Positions 1-6,282 of a stretch of DNA of 16,482 bases are shown here, piece by piece. Source of the stretch: Actinomycetota bacterium (GTDB lineage Bacteria; Actinomycetota; Actinomycetes; S36-B12). Positions within the stretch are counted from its first letter, which is position 1. Each line of letters begins with the position of its first letter. The stretch spans positions 1 through 16,482 of the forward strand of contig WLND01000003.1 in NCBI GenBank assembly GCA_009726075.1, written 5' to 3'. The translations under genes were made by a program, and so were the position numbers. The notes under the pieces were generated by a model. That model searched no databases. It saw nothing but the letters and a program-made list of their open reading frames with translations, and had not been told where the DNA came from.

Positions 1-1211
1 AGGCGGGCGCCGGCGGCCAACGCGGAGTAGGCCGCCGAATCGCCCGAGGAGGTGCACGGCGCAGCACAGGTGCCCAACTCGGCGCGAGCGCAGCCCGGGG
101 TGTTGGTACGAGGTTGCCGGGCGATGCGGAGCGTGCACGTGCGCAGGGCGAAGGCCTCGAGCAGGGTCTCGGAGACCGACTGGGCAACAGTCATGCTCGT
201 GAACGGGCCGAGATAGCGGGCCCCGTCGGCCTCGTCAGGGAGTACCTGCCGGACGATCACAATCCGCGGAGCATGCTCGGCGGTGAGCTTGAGCCAGAGT
301 TGCTTCTCGGGCCGCTTCGAGCGCTGGTTGTAGCGCGGCTGGTGCTCGGCAATGAGGCGTAGCTCGCGAACTCGAGCCTCGAGGGCGCTGGCGCAGACGA
401 TCGGGGTCACCTCATGGGCAATGGCAACCATCTCGGCCATGCGCCGGCGGGTCTCGGATGCCGTGAAGTACCCGCGCACTCGCGTGCGAATGTTCTTCGA
501 CGTGCCGATATACAGGGCCGCGCCCGATGAGTCCTTGAACACGTAGACACCGGGTGCATCGGGCAGGCCCGCGGCAAGGTGGCGCTTGGTCCGCTGGGCA
601 ACGGAAACCTTGGACGAGAACGCCTGCAGATCTTCGACAGTCTGGACGCCAAAGTCGCCGAGCCGGCCCACGAGGCCGTGGAAGACGTCGGCCGTGGCGC
701 GTGCGTCGTCGAAGGCACGATGGGTCGGCGTAACGGTCGCATTGAAGTGGGCCGCGAGCGTGCCGAGCTTGCAGTTGCGGACCTCGCCCCGCTGCAGTGC
801 CACGCGGGCGATGCGCGCGGTATCTAGGACGAGCGGGTTCGGCCACGCATACCCGAGCAAGGCGCATGCGCCCTTGAGGAAGCCAATGTCGTAGGGGGCA
901 TTGTGCGCAATGAGGACTGCCCCCCGCATGAACTCGAGGAACGACGGGAGTGCGGCCTCGAGCCGGGGGGCCGTGGCCAAGAGAGCGTCGTTGATGCCGG
1001 TGAGCGCGGCGACGAAGGGAGGAACGGGGATGCCTGGGTTCACCAGCGTCGCGAACTCTCCGAGGACCTCGCCGCCTCGAATGCGCACGGCGCCGATCTC
1101 GGTGATGCCAGCCTGCGCTGGGCTGCCCCCCGTGGTCTCAAGGTCGACCACGACGAACGTGGTGACGGACAGCATGCTGCCGAGCGCATCGGTGGTCAGT
1201 TGCTCGTGCAC
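1..1211 (-). CDS. DEDDh exonuclease / GIY-YIG (UvrC-like) fusion protein, C-terminus cut by window edge
   Basis: This is a DnaQ-like 3'-5' exonuclease joined to a UvrC-type GIY-YIG nuclease domain, probably acting in DNA repair or processing. Counting from the GTG at 1211, the exonuclease residues visible are D23 and E25 (DLETTG), D108 (HNAPYD), H164 and D169 (HRAFDD), the full DEDDh set. The GIY-YIG domain starts near residue 215, with GVY (221-223), YIG (234-236) and a probable catalytic glutamate E283 by alignment with the UvrC LLLE motif. A UvrC-like cysteine motif (CARAELGTCAAPC) follows near the end. The frame stays open to base 1; about 403 residues are visible, against roughly 600 as I recall for the family. 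ATG 1175 (residue 13) is an alternative start, but the LTTDALGSML segment before DLETT resembles family members, and a TAGCGT box 6 nt before GTG 1211 suits a leaderless start. It is divergent from the 1295 gene. Confidence 0.93.
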   Translation of the reverse strand, partial: MHEQLTTDALGSMLSVTTFVVVDLETTGGSPAQAGITEIGAVRIRGGEVLGEFATLVNPGIPVPPFVAALTGINDALLATAPRLEAALPSFLEFMRGAVLIAHNAPYDIGFLKGACALLGYAWPNPLVLDTARIARVALQRGEVRNCKLGTLAAHFNATVTPTHRAFDDARATADVFHGLVGRLGDFGVQTVEDLQAFSSKVSVAQRTKRHLAAGLPDAPGVYVFKDSSGAALYIGTSKNIRTRVRGYFTASETRRRMAEMVAIAHEVTPIVCASALEARVRELRLIAEHQPRYNQRSKRPEKQLWLKLTAEHAPRIVIVRQVLPDEADGARYLGPFTSMTVAQSVSETLLEAFALRTCTLRIARQPRTNTPGCARAELGTCAAPCTSSGDSAAYSALAAGAR

Positions 1212-1217
1212 GATCGA

Positions 1218-1223
1218 ACGCTA
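1218..1223 (-). promoter_or_regulatory. Putative -10 box of the exonuclease gene (leaderless)
   Basis: TAGCGT on the minus strand matches TANNNT and ends 6 nt before the GTG at 1211, so the transcript would begin at the start codon. No convincing -35 box or Shine-Dalgarno sequence is visible. Confidence 0.4.
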
Positions 1224-1281
1224 TGGGATCGGCCTGACATCCGAGGAGAGGCGCGGCACGACGGCGGCTGCCTGCCGCGGG

Positions 1282-1287
1282 TAAGGT
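1282..1287 (+). promoter_or_regulatory. Putative -10 box of the 90-aa double-CxxC gene (leaderless)
   Basis: TAAGGT lies 7 nt before the GTG at 1295, with no Shine-Dalgarno sequence between. This spacing places the transcription start on the start codon. The 83-bp divergent intergenic region therefore probably holds two outward promoters. Confidence 0.5.
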
Positions 1288-1294
1288 TCGCGCA

Positions 1295-1567
1295 GTGACC
1301 ATGATCCTGCCAGACGACAAGTCCCGGTTCCGCTGTGCCCACTGCGGCAACCTCACGAGATTCGATGTCGTCCGTACATCGCGGGTGCGCGAGTTCTGGC
1401 ACCTGACGATGGCGGGGGAGCCGGCCATCGACGAGTCGGTGGTCCTGAGCGAGGAAATTGAGCAGGTGCAGTGCCGGTGGTGCTCGGCCGCCGACCATGT
1501 GGAGATCGTGCCGCGCCCCGAGTTCGGCGGGCCAGTGCAGGAGGAAGTGGGCGACGGCGGTCCGTGA
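1295..1567 (+). CDS. Small double-CxxC (zinc-ribbon-like) protein of unknown function
   Basis: The 90-residue product carries two CxxC knuckles, C14/C17 (CAHC) and C60/C63 (CRWC), about 42 residues apart, as in a treble-clef or zinc-ribbon metal site. Between them lies a conserved-looking core (GNLTRFDVVRTSRVREFWH), and the C-terminus is acidic and probably disordered. I recall similar short proteins in other actinobacteria, always annotated as hypothetical. It has no signal peptide or membrane segment, so it is probably cytoplasmic. The GTG at 1295 is chosen because of the -10 box 7 nt upstream; the in-frame ATG at 1301 is the alternative and changes only two residues. Zinc binding is inferred from cysteine spacing; the function is unknown. 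Confidence 0.85.
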   Translation: MTMILPDDKSRFRCAHCGNLTRFDVVRTSRVREFWHLTMAGEPAIDESVVLSEEIEQVQCRWCSAADHVEIVPRPEFGGPVQEEVGDGGP

Positions 1568-1614
1568 TCTCGCGGTCGCGCTCGGCGTTTGAGTTGCCTG
1601 TCAGACCCCCCTCG

Positions 1615-1620
1615 TAGGTT
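1615..1620 (+). promoter_or_regulatory. Putative -10 box of the 72-aa double-CxxC gene (leaderless)
   Basis: TAGGTT ends 7 nt before the ATG at 1628, again fitting leaderless transcription. TTGCCT at 1594-1599 could be a -35 box, but the 15-bp spacer is short. Confidence 0.5.
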
Positions 1621-1627
1621 CAGCCGC

Positions 1628-1846
1628 ATGGTTATTGACTGTGGTACCTGCGCCGTTGCCGGCGATGCCTGCAACGACTGCGTTGTCTCTGTCCTCTTGG
1701 GCCCGCCGGGCCTCGCTTTCTCGCCGGAGATTGCCGATGAGCACCGCGCGGCCGTCGAAGCGTTGGCCGGTTCGGGCCTTGTCCCGCCGCTGAGGCTGGT
1801 GCCACCGGCGCCCGCCACCTGCACAGGGCGCCATCGCGCAAGTTGA
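1628..1846 (+). CDS. Small cysteine-rich protein of unknown function
   Basis: This 72-residue product begins MVIDCGTC and has four cysteines in two CxxC pairs (C5/C8 and C15/C18) packed into the first 18 residues. A hydrophobic stretch (VVSVLLG) and a short helical region follow, and the tail is proline- and arginine-rich. I recall very similar short proteins as conserved hypotheticals across actinobacteria, beside NlpC/P60 genes in some of them. The cysteine spacing would suit a small zinc or iron-sulphur site, but I cannot tell which. The frame is open upstream to 1589, but the ATG at 1628 fits both the family beginning and the -10 box at 1615. The function is unknown. Confidence 0.82.
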   Translation: MVIDCGTCAVAGDACNDCVVSVLLGPPGLAFSPEIADEHRAAVEALAGSGLVPPLRLVPPAPATCTGRHRAS

Positions 1847-1860
1847 GCCCGGTCAGCGGT

Positions 1861-1938
1861 CGAGTCGGGCGCGAAACCCGCCGGAATCGTCAGCGGGCAA
1901 TGCCCTCCCGCGGGCACGACGGGGGACGACCCGACTCG
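1861..1938 (+). repeat. Nested inverted repeats: strong RNA-fold candidate upstream of the NlpC/P60 gene
   Basis: Perfect 9-bp arms CGAGTCGGG (1861-1869) and CCCGACTCG (1930-1938) enclose a second helix, TCGTC (1887-1891) with GACGA (1925-1929), directly abutting the outer one. A third helix, GCGGG (1893-1897) with CCCGC (1907-1911), sits inside. No T-tract follows, so it is not a standard intrinsic terminator. It begins 14 nt after the stop codon of the 72-aa gene and ends 17 nt before the putative -10 box of the NlpC/P60 gene. It could be a structured 3' end, an operator, or part of a cis-regulatory leader. Confidence 0.5.
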
Positions 1939-1955
1939 GATCGAGATGGTTCTGT

Positions 1956-1961
1956 TACCTT
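1956..1961 (+). promoter_or_regulatory. Putative -10 box of the NlpC/P60 gene
   Basis: TACCTT fits TANNNT and would start transcription near 1968-1970, giving a leader of about 80 nt before TTG 2050. No clear -35 box is visible. The leader contains GGGAACC (1986-1992), GAACC (2013-2017), a CCAGG/CCTGG hairpin (about 2016-2033) and the ribosome binding site. Confidence 0.35.
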
Positions 1962-2036
1962 GGTGTGAAGTTGCAGTGCCGGTCAGGGAACCCCCTCCCG
2001 CTCGGCTCCGTCGAACCAGGCTGTTAGCCCTGGACG

Positions 2037-2042
2037 AAGGAG
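2037..2042 (+). promoter_or_regulatory. Ribosome binding site fixing the TTG start of the NlpC/P60 gene
   Basis: A full AAGGAG lies 7 nt before TTG 2050. It supports this rare start codon over the in-frame GTG at 2068, which would be too far away. Confidence 0.75.
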
Positions 2043-2049
2043 ATCAGTC

Positions 2050-3150
2050 TTGGTCCTCACAACTGCGGTGAAAAGCGCGGTCAGCATCCTCGTGGCAGGC
2101 ACGATGCTCGTGGCGGGTGCCCAGTCCGTTCAGGCCGCCCCGCGCGACCTGCAGCAGGTCCGCCTCCAGGTTCAGGACCTCCAGGCACAGGCCGAGTCCG
2201 CCACCGAGCGGTTCAACGAGGCCCAGGGCCGGCTCAAGGGCATCGAGGGCGATCTTGCCGGGCTCGAGGGCAAGGTCGCGCTTCAGAAGCGCAAGCTCGG
2301 AGAGATCTCCGGCGCGGTCGATGACCTCGCTCGAGCCACCTACACGAGCGGTGGCATCGATACGTCGCTTCAGGTGCTCCTCGCGGACGATCCGGGTCAG
2401 TTCCTCGCCCAAGCGGCAGCCCTCGATCAGGTCGCTCACGCTCAGTCAGCCTCATTGCGCCAAACGCAGACAGCCCGCCTGCGCCTTGCTCAGGCCGAAG
2501 CTGAACTCAAGCAACGGCAGGACGTTGCCCAGGGGGTGCGCAATGAGATGAAGGCCGCGAAGCAGGAGGCTGATGGTCGCCTCGCCGATGCCGAACGGGT
2601 GCTTGCCGGGCTTGAATCCAGCGAGCGCGCCCGCATCGCTGAACTCGCAGCTGCCGAGCGCAAGGCGGCACTCGCCACGGCCGCCTCGACGTCCCAGCAG
2701 CTGAACCAGAGCAGCCAGAGCCGGCCCAGTCGGCCCAGCGGGCCTAGCGGCCCCAGCGCCGGCGGTGGCGGCTACTCAGGTGGCGGCCGCGCCGCTGCAG
2801 CCGTTCGCTACGCCCTCGCCCAGGTAGGTGACCGTTACGTGGCTGCGGCGACGGGCCCAAGCAGCTTCGACTGCTCTGGCCTGACCATGAGCGCATGGAG
2901 GCAGGCGGGCATCTCGCTCCCGCACTACAGCTACTCGCAGTACCGGGCCACTCGGCGAATCCCGCTCAGCCAGGCCCAGCCTGGCGACCTTGTCTTCTAC
3001 TTCGGCGGCAGCGTCCATCATGTGGGCATGTACATCGGCAACGGCAAGATGGTCCACGCCGCCAACCCGGGCGATGGCGTGATCATCAGTGACGTACTCG
3101 GGCCTTGGTACAACCGCTACTTCACCGGGGTGGGGCGACTCGCCGGATAA
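2050..3150 (+). CDS. Secreted NlpC/P60 peptidoglycan endopeptidase with coiled-coil N-terminus
   Basis: The 366-residue product probably cleaves peptide stems of peptidoglycan outside the membrane (D-Glu to diamino-acid bond, from family knowledge). A signal peptide covers residues 1-29, with a likely signal peptidase I site after VQA. Residues about 32-215 are rich in Q, E, A and R in heptad-like order, a long coiled coil as in RipA- and CwlO-type proteins, where this region controls activity. A low-complexity hinge (about 222-247) leads to the NlpC/P60 domain (about 248-366), with catalytic C275 (FDCSGLT), H324 (HHVGMYIG) and H336 (MVHAAN). The product is membrane-processed and then exported. 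It starts at TTG 2050, set by the upstream AAGGAG. Its 3' end overlaps the convergent glycosyltransferase gene by 29 bp. From memory, Rv2190c in M. tuberculosis has a comparable layout. Confidence 0.94.
   Translation: MVLTTAVKSAVSILVAGTMLVAGAQSVQAAPRDLQQVRLQVQDLQAQAESATERFNEAQGRLKGIEGDLAGLEGKVALQKRKLGEISGAVDDLARATYTSGGIDTSLQVLLADDPGQFLAQAAALDQVAHAQSASLRQTQTARLRLAQAEAELKQRQDVAQGVRNEMKAAKQEADGRLADAERVLAGLESSERARIAELAAAERKAALATAASTSQQLNQSSQSRPSRPSGPSGPSAGGGGYSGGGRAAAAVRYALAQVGDRYVAAATGPSSFDCSGLTMSAWRQAGISLPHYSYSQYRATRRIPLSQAQPGDLVFYFGGSVHHVGMYIGNGKMVHAANPGDGVIISDVLGPWYNRYFTGVGRLAG
2722..2757 (+). repeat. Four tandem 9-nt repeats encoding an (R/G)PS hinge
   Basis: Units CGGCCCAGT, CGGCCCAGC, GGGCCTAGC and GGCCCCAGC encode RPS-RPS-GPS-GPS (residues 225-236) between the coiled coil and the catalytic domain of the NlpC/P60 protein. 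A glycine-rich run follows. Such repeats may vary in copy number, changing hinge length without breaking the frame. Confidence 0.8.
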
Positions 3151-4345
3151 CCGGCATTCGGTCCACCGCGGCAGGCACGAGCACGACGCATGTTGCCGTG
3201 ACGGTACAGACCAGCAGCAGCGAGATGCGCACGAAGTGAAAGAGCACTGCCAAGGGCTCGGTTTCGAGAAATGACCCGTAGAGCCATGGAAAGAGCACCG
3301 AGGTCACGGCGGCCATGATGATGAGCAGCACCGTGACCCGTCGCAGACGTGAGCGACGGTCAATGCTGGCTGCAGCGGCGACGCCCACGATCCAGACGGA
3401 GTACTGCGGCGAGAACACCCGACTCGTGGCCACCGAGATCAGGACCAGCGCAAGTGCGACGTCGCCCGGGGCCACCGCCTCGAGTCGGCCGCGCAGGCGT
3501 TGTAGGCCGATCACTCCGATCAGCAGGGCTCCGATCAACGTGAGCGCCAGGCCGATGGTGACGGCGCCGGGCATGACGATCTCGAAGGCGCCGTAGCGCA
3601 GGACGACGTGCTGCTCCACCCCGAAAGCCCCCGCGACAACGTAGGGCAGCGCTCCGACAGACTCGATCTGCAGTCCGCGCTCGCCCTGTTCGCCGAGGAA
3701 GGACACCCCGCCCGAGGCCCACACTGCGATGAGGGTCGTACCGATGACCGCTGTGGCCGCTGCCGCCGCGACACCGCGCCACAACTGACGGCGGGGGAGT
3801 GCGGCGAGCATCAGGACCGGCCATACCTTGAGCAACCCGCCGAGACCGGCCGCAAGGCCGCTCAGCCAGGGGCGCGAGATCGCCACGATGGCCGCGACGG
3901 CGAACAGGGTCGGAAAGAGGTCGAAGCGCGCGAGCATGATGGGCCCGATCGCGATACCGCCGATGACCCAGGCCCACGGCGACCACATGGAGGCTGGGCT
4001 GTACCGGTCGCGGTGCTGCCGCCGAGCGGCCCAGATGAGCAGGCCCAGGATCGCGGCATCGGCGAGCACGGCGAGGATGACGAATCCCACGACGGGGTTC
4101 GGTCCGACGAGACCCGACAGAGCAAAGAGCACTCCCGCGCCGGGAGGGTACTGCCAGTAGGCATCGCCGACCGGGAACTGCCGTGCGTCAAGCAGGATCG
4201 TCCAGGTCGAGTAGAGGTAGACATCGGGGAGAAAGTAGTCGGCCAGGGCGAACGTCGCCGCGATCAGCAGAGCCCGAGAAGTCGCCCAGGCAGCGATCAA
4301 GACGGCGATGGGATGCCGATCGGAGTACCCGCGAAGCCTGCCCAC
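3122..4345 (-). CDS. GT87-family (DUF2029) polyprenol-phosphate-mannose-dependent mannosyltransferase-like membrane protein
   Basis: This 407-residue multi-pass protein fits the GT-C fold of actinobacterial alpha-1,2-mannosyltransferases, which use a lipid-linked mannose donor on the outer face of the membrane. Visible family marks are an Asp in the first external loop (D41, LPDVYLYS), QYPPGAG (65-71), ARFDLFP (139-145), LLKVWP (171-176) and FSPQYSVWI (311-319). About ten hydrophobic segments run through the sequence. The GTG start at 4345 has a TAGTCT box 7 nt upstream. It follows the acyl-CoA ligase gene on the same strand after 24 bp, so it may be read from both promoters. In M. tuberculosis, Rv2181, a mannosyltransferase for lipomannan branching, lies in a similar neighbourhood (from memory). 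The acceptor here cannot be inferred; it could be a phosphatidylinositol mannoside, lipomannan-like glycan or protein. Confidence 0.87.
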   Translation of the reverse strand: MGRLRGYSDRHPIAVLIAAWATSRALLIAATFALADYFLPDVYLYSTWTILLDARQFPVGDAYWQYPPGAGVLFALSGLVGPNPVVGFVILAVLADAAILGLLIWAARRQHRDRYSPASMWSPWAWVIGGIAIGPIMLARFDLFPTLFAVAAIVAISRPWLSGLAAGLGGLLKVWPVLMLAALPRRQLWRGVAAAAATAVIGTTLIAVWASGGVSFLGEQGERGLQIESVGALPYVVAGAFGVEQHVVLRYGAFEIVMPGAVTIGLALTLIGALLIGVIGLQRLRGRLEAVAPGDVALALVLISVATSRVFSPQYSVWIVGVAAAASIDRRSRLRRVTVLLIIMAAVTSVLFPWLYGSFLETEPLAVLFHFVRISLLLVCTVTATCVVLVPAAVDRMPVIRRVAPPR

Positions 4346-4352
4346 GGGCTTG

Positions 4353-4358
4353 AGACTA
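4353..4358 (-). promoter_or_regulatory. Putative -10 box of the GT87 gene (leaderless)
   Basis: TAGTCT on the minus strand ends 7 nt before GTG 4345. It lies in the 24-bp gap after the acyl-CoA ligase stop codon, suggesting the glycosyltransferase has its own leaderless transcript besides any read-through. Confidence 0.45.
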
Positions 4359-4369
4359 GCGGGGTGGCG

Positions 4370-6166
4370 TCAGCCGTAGAGCGCGTCGATCTCTGCCTGG
4401 CACTCGGCCATGACCATGCCGCGCTTGAGCTTGAGCGACGGCGTGATCTGGCCACCCTCTTCGGTCCAGTCGGTCGTCATGATGGCGAACTTCTTGATGG
4501 CCTCGGCGTGGGAGACGGCCTTGTTGCCATCGTCAACGGCCAACTGGATCGCCGCGATGAGGTCAGGGTCGGAAGCCATCGAGGCGATCGACGCATCCGG
4601 CTGCTTGCCGGCCTGCTTGAGCCACGCGGGGAATGCTTCCGGGTCGATCGTGACCAGGGCTGCAATGAACGGCTTGGCATCGCCGACGACCATGCATTGC
4701 GAGACCAGCCAGTTGGCGCGGATTCGATCCTCGAGCACTGCAGGCGCGACGTTCTTGCCTGCCGCGGTAACGATGAGCTCCTTCTTGCGTCCCGTGATGC
4801 GAACGAAGCCGCGATCGTCGATTTCCCCGATGTCGCCCGAGTGGAACCAGCCGTCGGGCTCGATCGCCTCGGCGGTGGCGGTGGCGTTGTTCCAGTAGCC
4901 GGAGAAGATCTGGGCGCCGCCGAGCATCAGCTCGCCGTCGGCCGCGACCTTGACCTTGGCACCCGGGATGGGCTGACCGACGGTGCCGATGCGAATTGCG
5001 GACGGACGATTGACGGTCGTGGCCGCACTTGTCTCGGTGAGCCCGTAGCCCTCAAGGATGGTGATGCCGGTGCCGCGGAAGAAGTGGCCGAGCCGCGAGC
5101 CGAGGGGCGCCCCGCCGGACACGGCCCAGCGGACCTGGCCTCCGAGTGCCGCGCGCAGCTTGCCGTACACGAGGCGGTCGAACACGGCGTGCTTGATGCG
5201 CAGGACGAGGCCGACGCCGTCGCCGTCGATGGCCGTGCTGTAGTCGATCGCGACCTGTGCCGCCGAATCGAAGATATGGCCCTTGCCCGCGGCGACGGCC
5301 TTCTGCTGTGACGAGTTGTAGATCTTCTCGAAGACGCGGGGCACCGCGAGGACGAATGTCGGCTGAAAGGTCTGGAGCATCGGGAGGAGGTCCTTGATGT
5401 CAGCCGAGTGCCCGAGGCGGGCGCGCGCACGCACGCACCCGAGCTGGATCATTCGGCCGAACACATGGGCGACGGGCAAGAAGAGCAGGGTCGAGGATCC
5501 GGGCGCGAGGAATACGTCTCCGAGGCCCTCCACGACGTTGTCGACCTCGAACATCAGCGCCCGATGGGTCAGGACGCAGCCCTTGGGTCGACCGGTCGTG
5601 CCCGACGTGTAGATGATGGTTGCGATGGAGTCAGGCGTAACCCCGTCACGCCTGGCTTCGAGGGTTTCGTCCGACACGTCGACGCCGTCCGCCTTGAGCG
5701 ACTCGACCACCGAGTCGTCGAAGACCCAGACCCGGGTGCACTCGGGGATGCGTACGGAGACCTCGTCGAAGACCGCCTTGTTTCGATGGCTCTCGAGGAA
5801 CACCGCGACGGCCCCGGAGTCGGTGAGAATCCACTCGACCTGCTCGGCTGACGATGTTTCGTAGACCGGAACGCTCACGGCCCCGGCGTACCAGAGGGCG
5901 TAGTCGACGACGGTCCACTCGTAGCGATTGCGCGACATGATGCCGACGCGCTCCCCGGGCTGCACGCCGTTGGCGATGACTCCCTTGGCGACTGCCTGAA
6001 CCTCGGCTAGGAATTCCGTCGAGGTGACACCAACCCACGCGCCATTGCGCTCGACCGACATCACGATGTGATCGGCAGCCTCTGCGGCATTCGTTCGCGG
6101 ATGGTCGGTCAGGCTCCCGATGTCCATCGCCGGCACGACTGCGGGCAGTTCGAATTCAGTCAGCAC
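4370..6166 (-). CDS. Long-chain fatty-acid-CoA ligase (AMP-forming), FadD15-like
   Basis: The 598-residue product is an ANL-superfamily enzyme that activates fatty acids to acyl-CoA through an acyl-AMP intermediate. Visible motifs in order are the phosphate-binding YTSGTTGRPKG (186-196), GYGLTET (373-379), SGD (443-445), the hinge ITGRKKE (457-463) and the catalytic-lysine region TPSLKLKR (575-582). Its length is normal for bacterial long-chain ligases, and motif spacing and the ITPSLKLKR ending suit the FadD15/FAA1 type. The start is GTG 6166, preceded by AGGGAG with 7-nt spacing. It is divergent from the metallophosphoesterase, and the glycosyltransferase follows 24 bp downstream. From memory, M. 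tuberculosis fadD15 (Rv2187) lies in an equivalent neighbourhood. Chain-length preference cannot be read from the sequence. Confidence 0.94.
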   Translation of the reverse strand: MLTEFELPAVVPAMDIGSLTDHPRTNAAEAADHIVMSVERNGAWVGVTSTEFLAEVQAVAKGVIANGVQPGERVGIMSRNRYEWTVVDYALWYAGAVSVPVYETSSAEQVEWILTDSGAVAVFLESHRNKAVFDEVSVRIPECTRVWVFDDSVVESLKADGVDVSDETLEARRDGVTPDSIATIIYTSGTTGRPKGCVLTHRALMFEVDNVVEGLGDVFLAPGSSTLLFLPVAHVFGRMIQLGCVRARARLGHSADIKDLLPMLQTFQPTFVLAVPRVFEKIYNSSQQKAVAAGKGHIFDSAAQVAIDYSTAIDGDGVGLVLRIKHAVFDRLVYGKLRAALGGQVRWAVSGGAPLGSRLGHFFRGTGITILEGYGLTETSAATTVNRPSAIRIGTVGQPIPGAKVKVAADGELMLGGAQIFSGYWNNATATAEAIEPDGWFHSGDIGEIDDRGFVRITGRKKELIVTAAGKNVAPAVLEDRIRANWLVSQCMVVGDAKPFIAALVTIDPEAFPAWLKQAGKQPDASIASMASDPDLIAAIQLAVDDGNKAVSHAEAIKKFAIMTTDWTEEGGQITPSLKLKRGMVMAECQAEIDALYG

Positions 6167-6225
6167 AGCCGGGCTCCCTCGGAGGTGAACGGGTGGATCA
6201 GATCTGCATCGGCAGGAACGCTGTT

Positions 6226-6231
6226 AGGTTA
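6226..6231 (-). promoter_or_regulatory. Putative -10 box of the acyl-CoA ligase gene
   Basis: TAACCT on the minus strand would start transcription near 6219, giving a leader of about 50 nt that includes the AGGGAG ribosome binding site. The same place reads TAGGTT on the plus strand (6225-6230), so the divergent region could hold overlapping promoters. Confidence 0.35.
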
Positions 6232-6271
6232 CGCGATTCGCCCTGCGCGGGCGAGGGCATTGCACACCTTT

Positions 6272-6277
6272 TAGGCT
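6272..6277 (+). promoter_or_regulatory. Putative -10 box of the metallophosphoesterase gene (leaderless)
   Basis: TAGGCT ends 5 nt before ATG 6283 and no Shine-Dalgarno sequence is present. This supports ATG 6283 over the earlier in-frame start at 6193. Confidence 0.42.
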
Positions 6278-6282
6278 GGCGC

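Noticed and set aside
1138..1917. Minus-strand open frame (259 codons) across the two small CxxC genes
   Set aside because: It overlaps the exonuclease start and both small genes, and its translation is arginine/serine/threonine-rich without any motif. The two small genes have better starts and conserved cysteines.
3608..5311. Long plus-strand open frame (567 codons) opposite the glycosyltransferase and acyl-CoA ligase genes
   Set aside because: It is antisense to two well-supported genes, its composition is highly charged and low in hydrophobic residues, and it shows no recognisable domain. Long antisense frames are common in high-GC DNA.
6193..6282. N-terminal extension of the metallophosphoesterase from an ATG at 6193
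   Set aside because: The extension has no family resemblance, and a -10-like TAGGCT sits within it just before ATG 6283, where the first beta strand begins.
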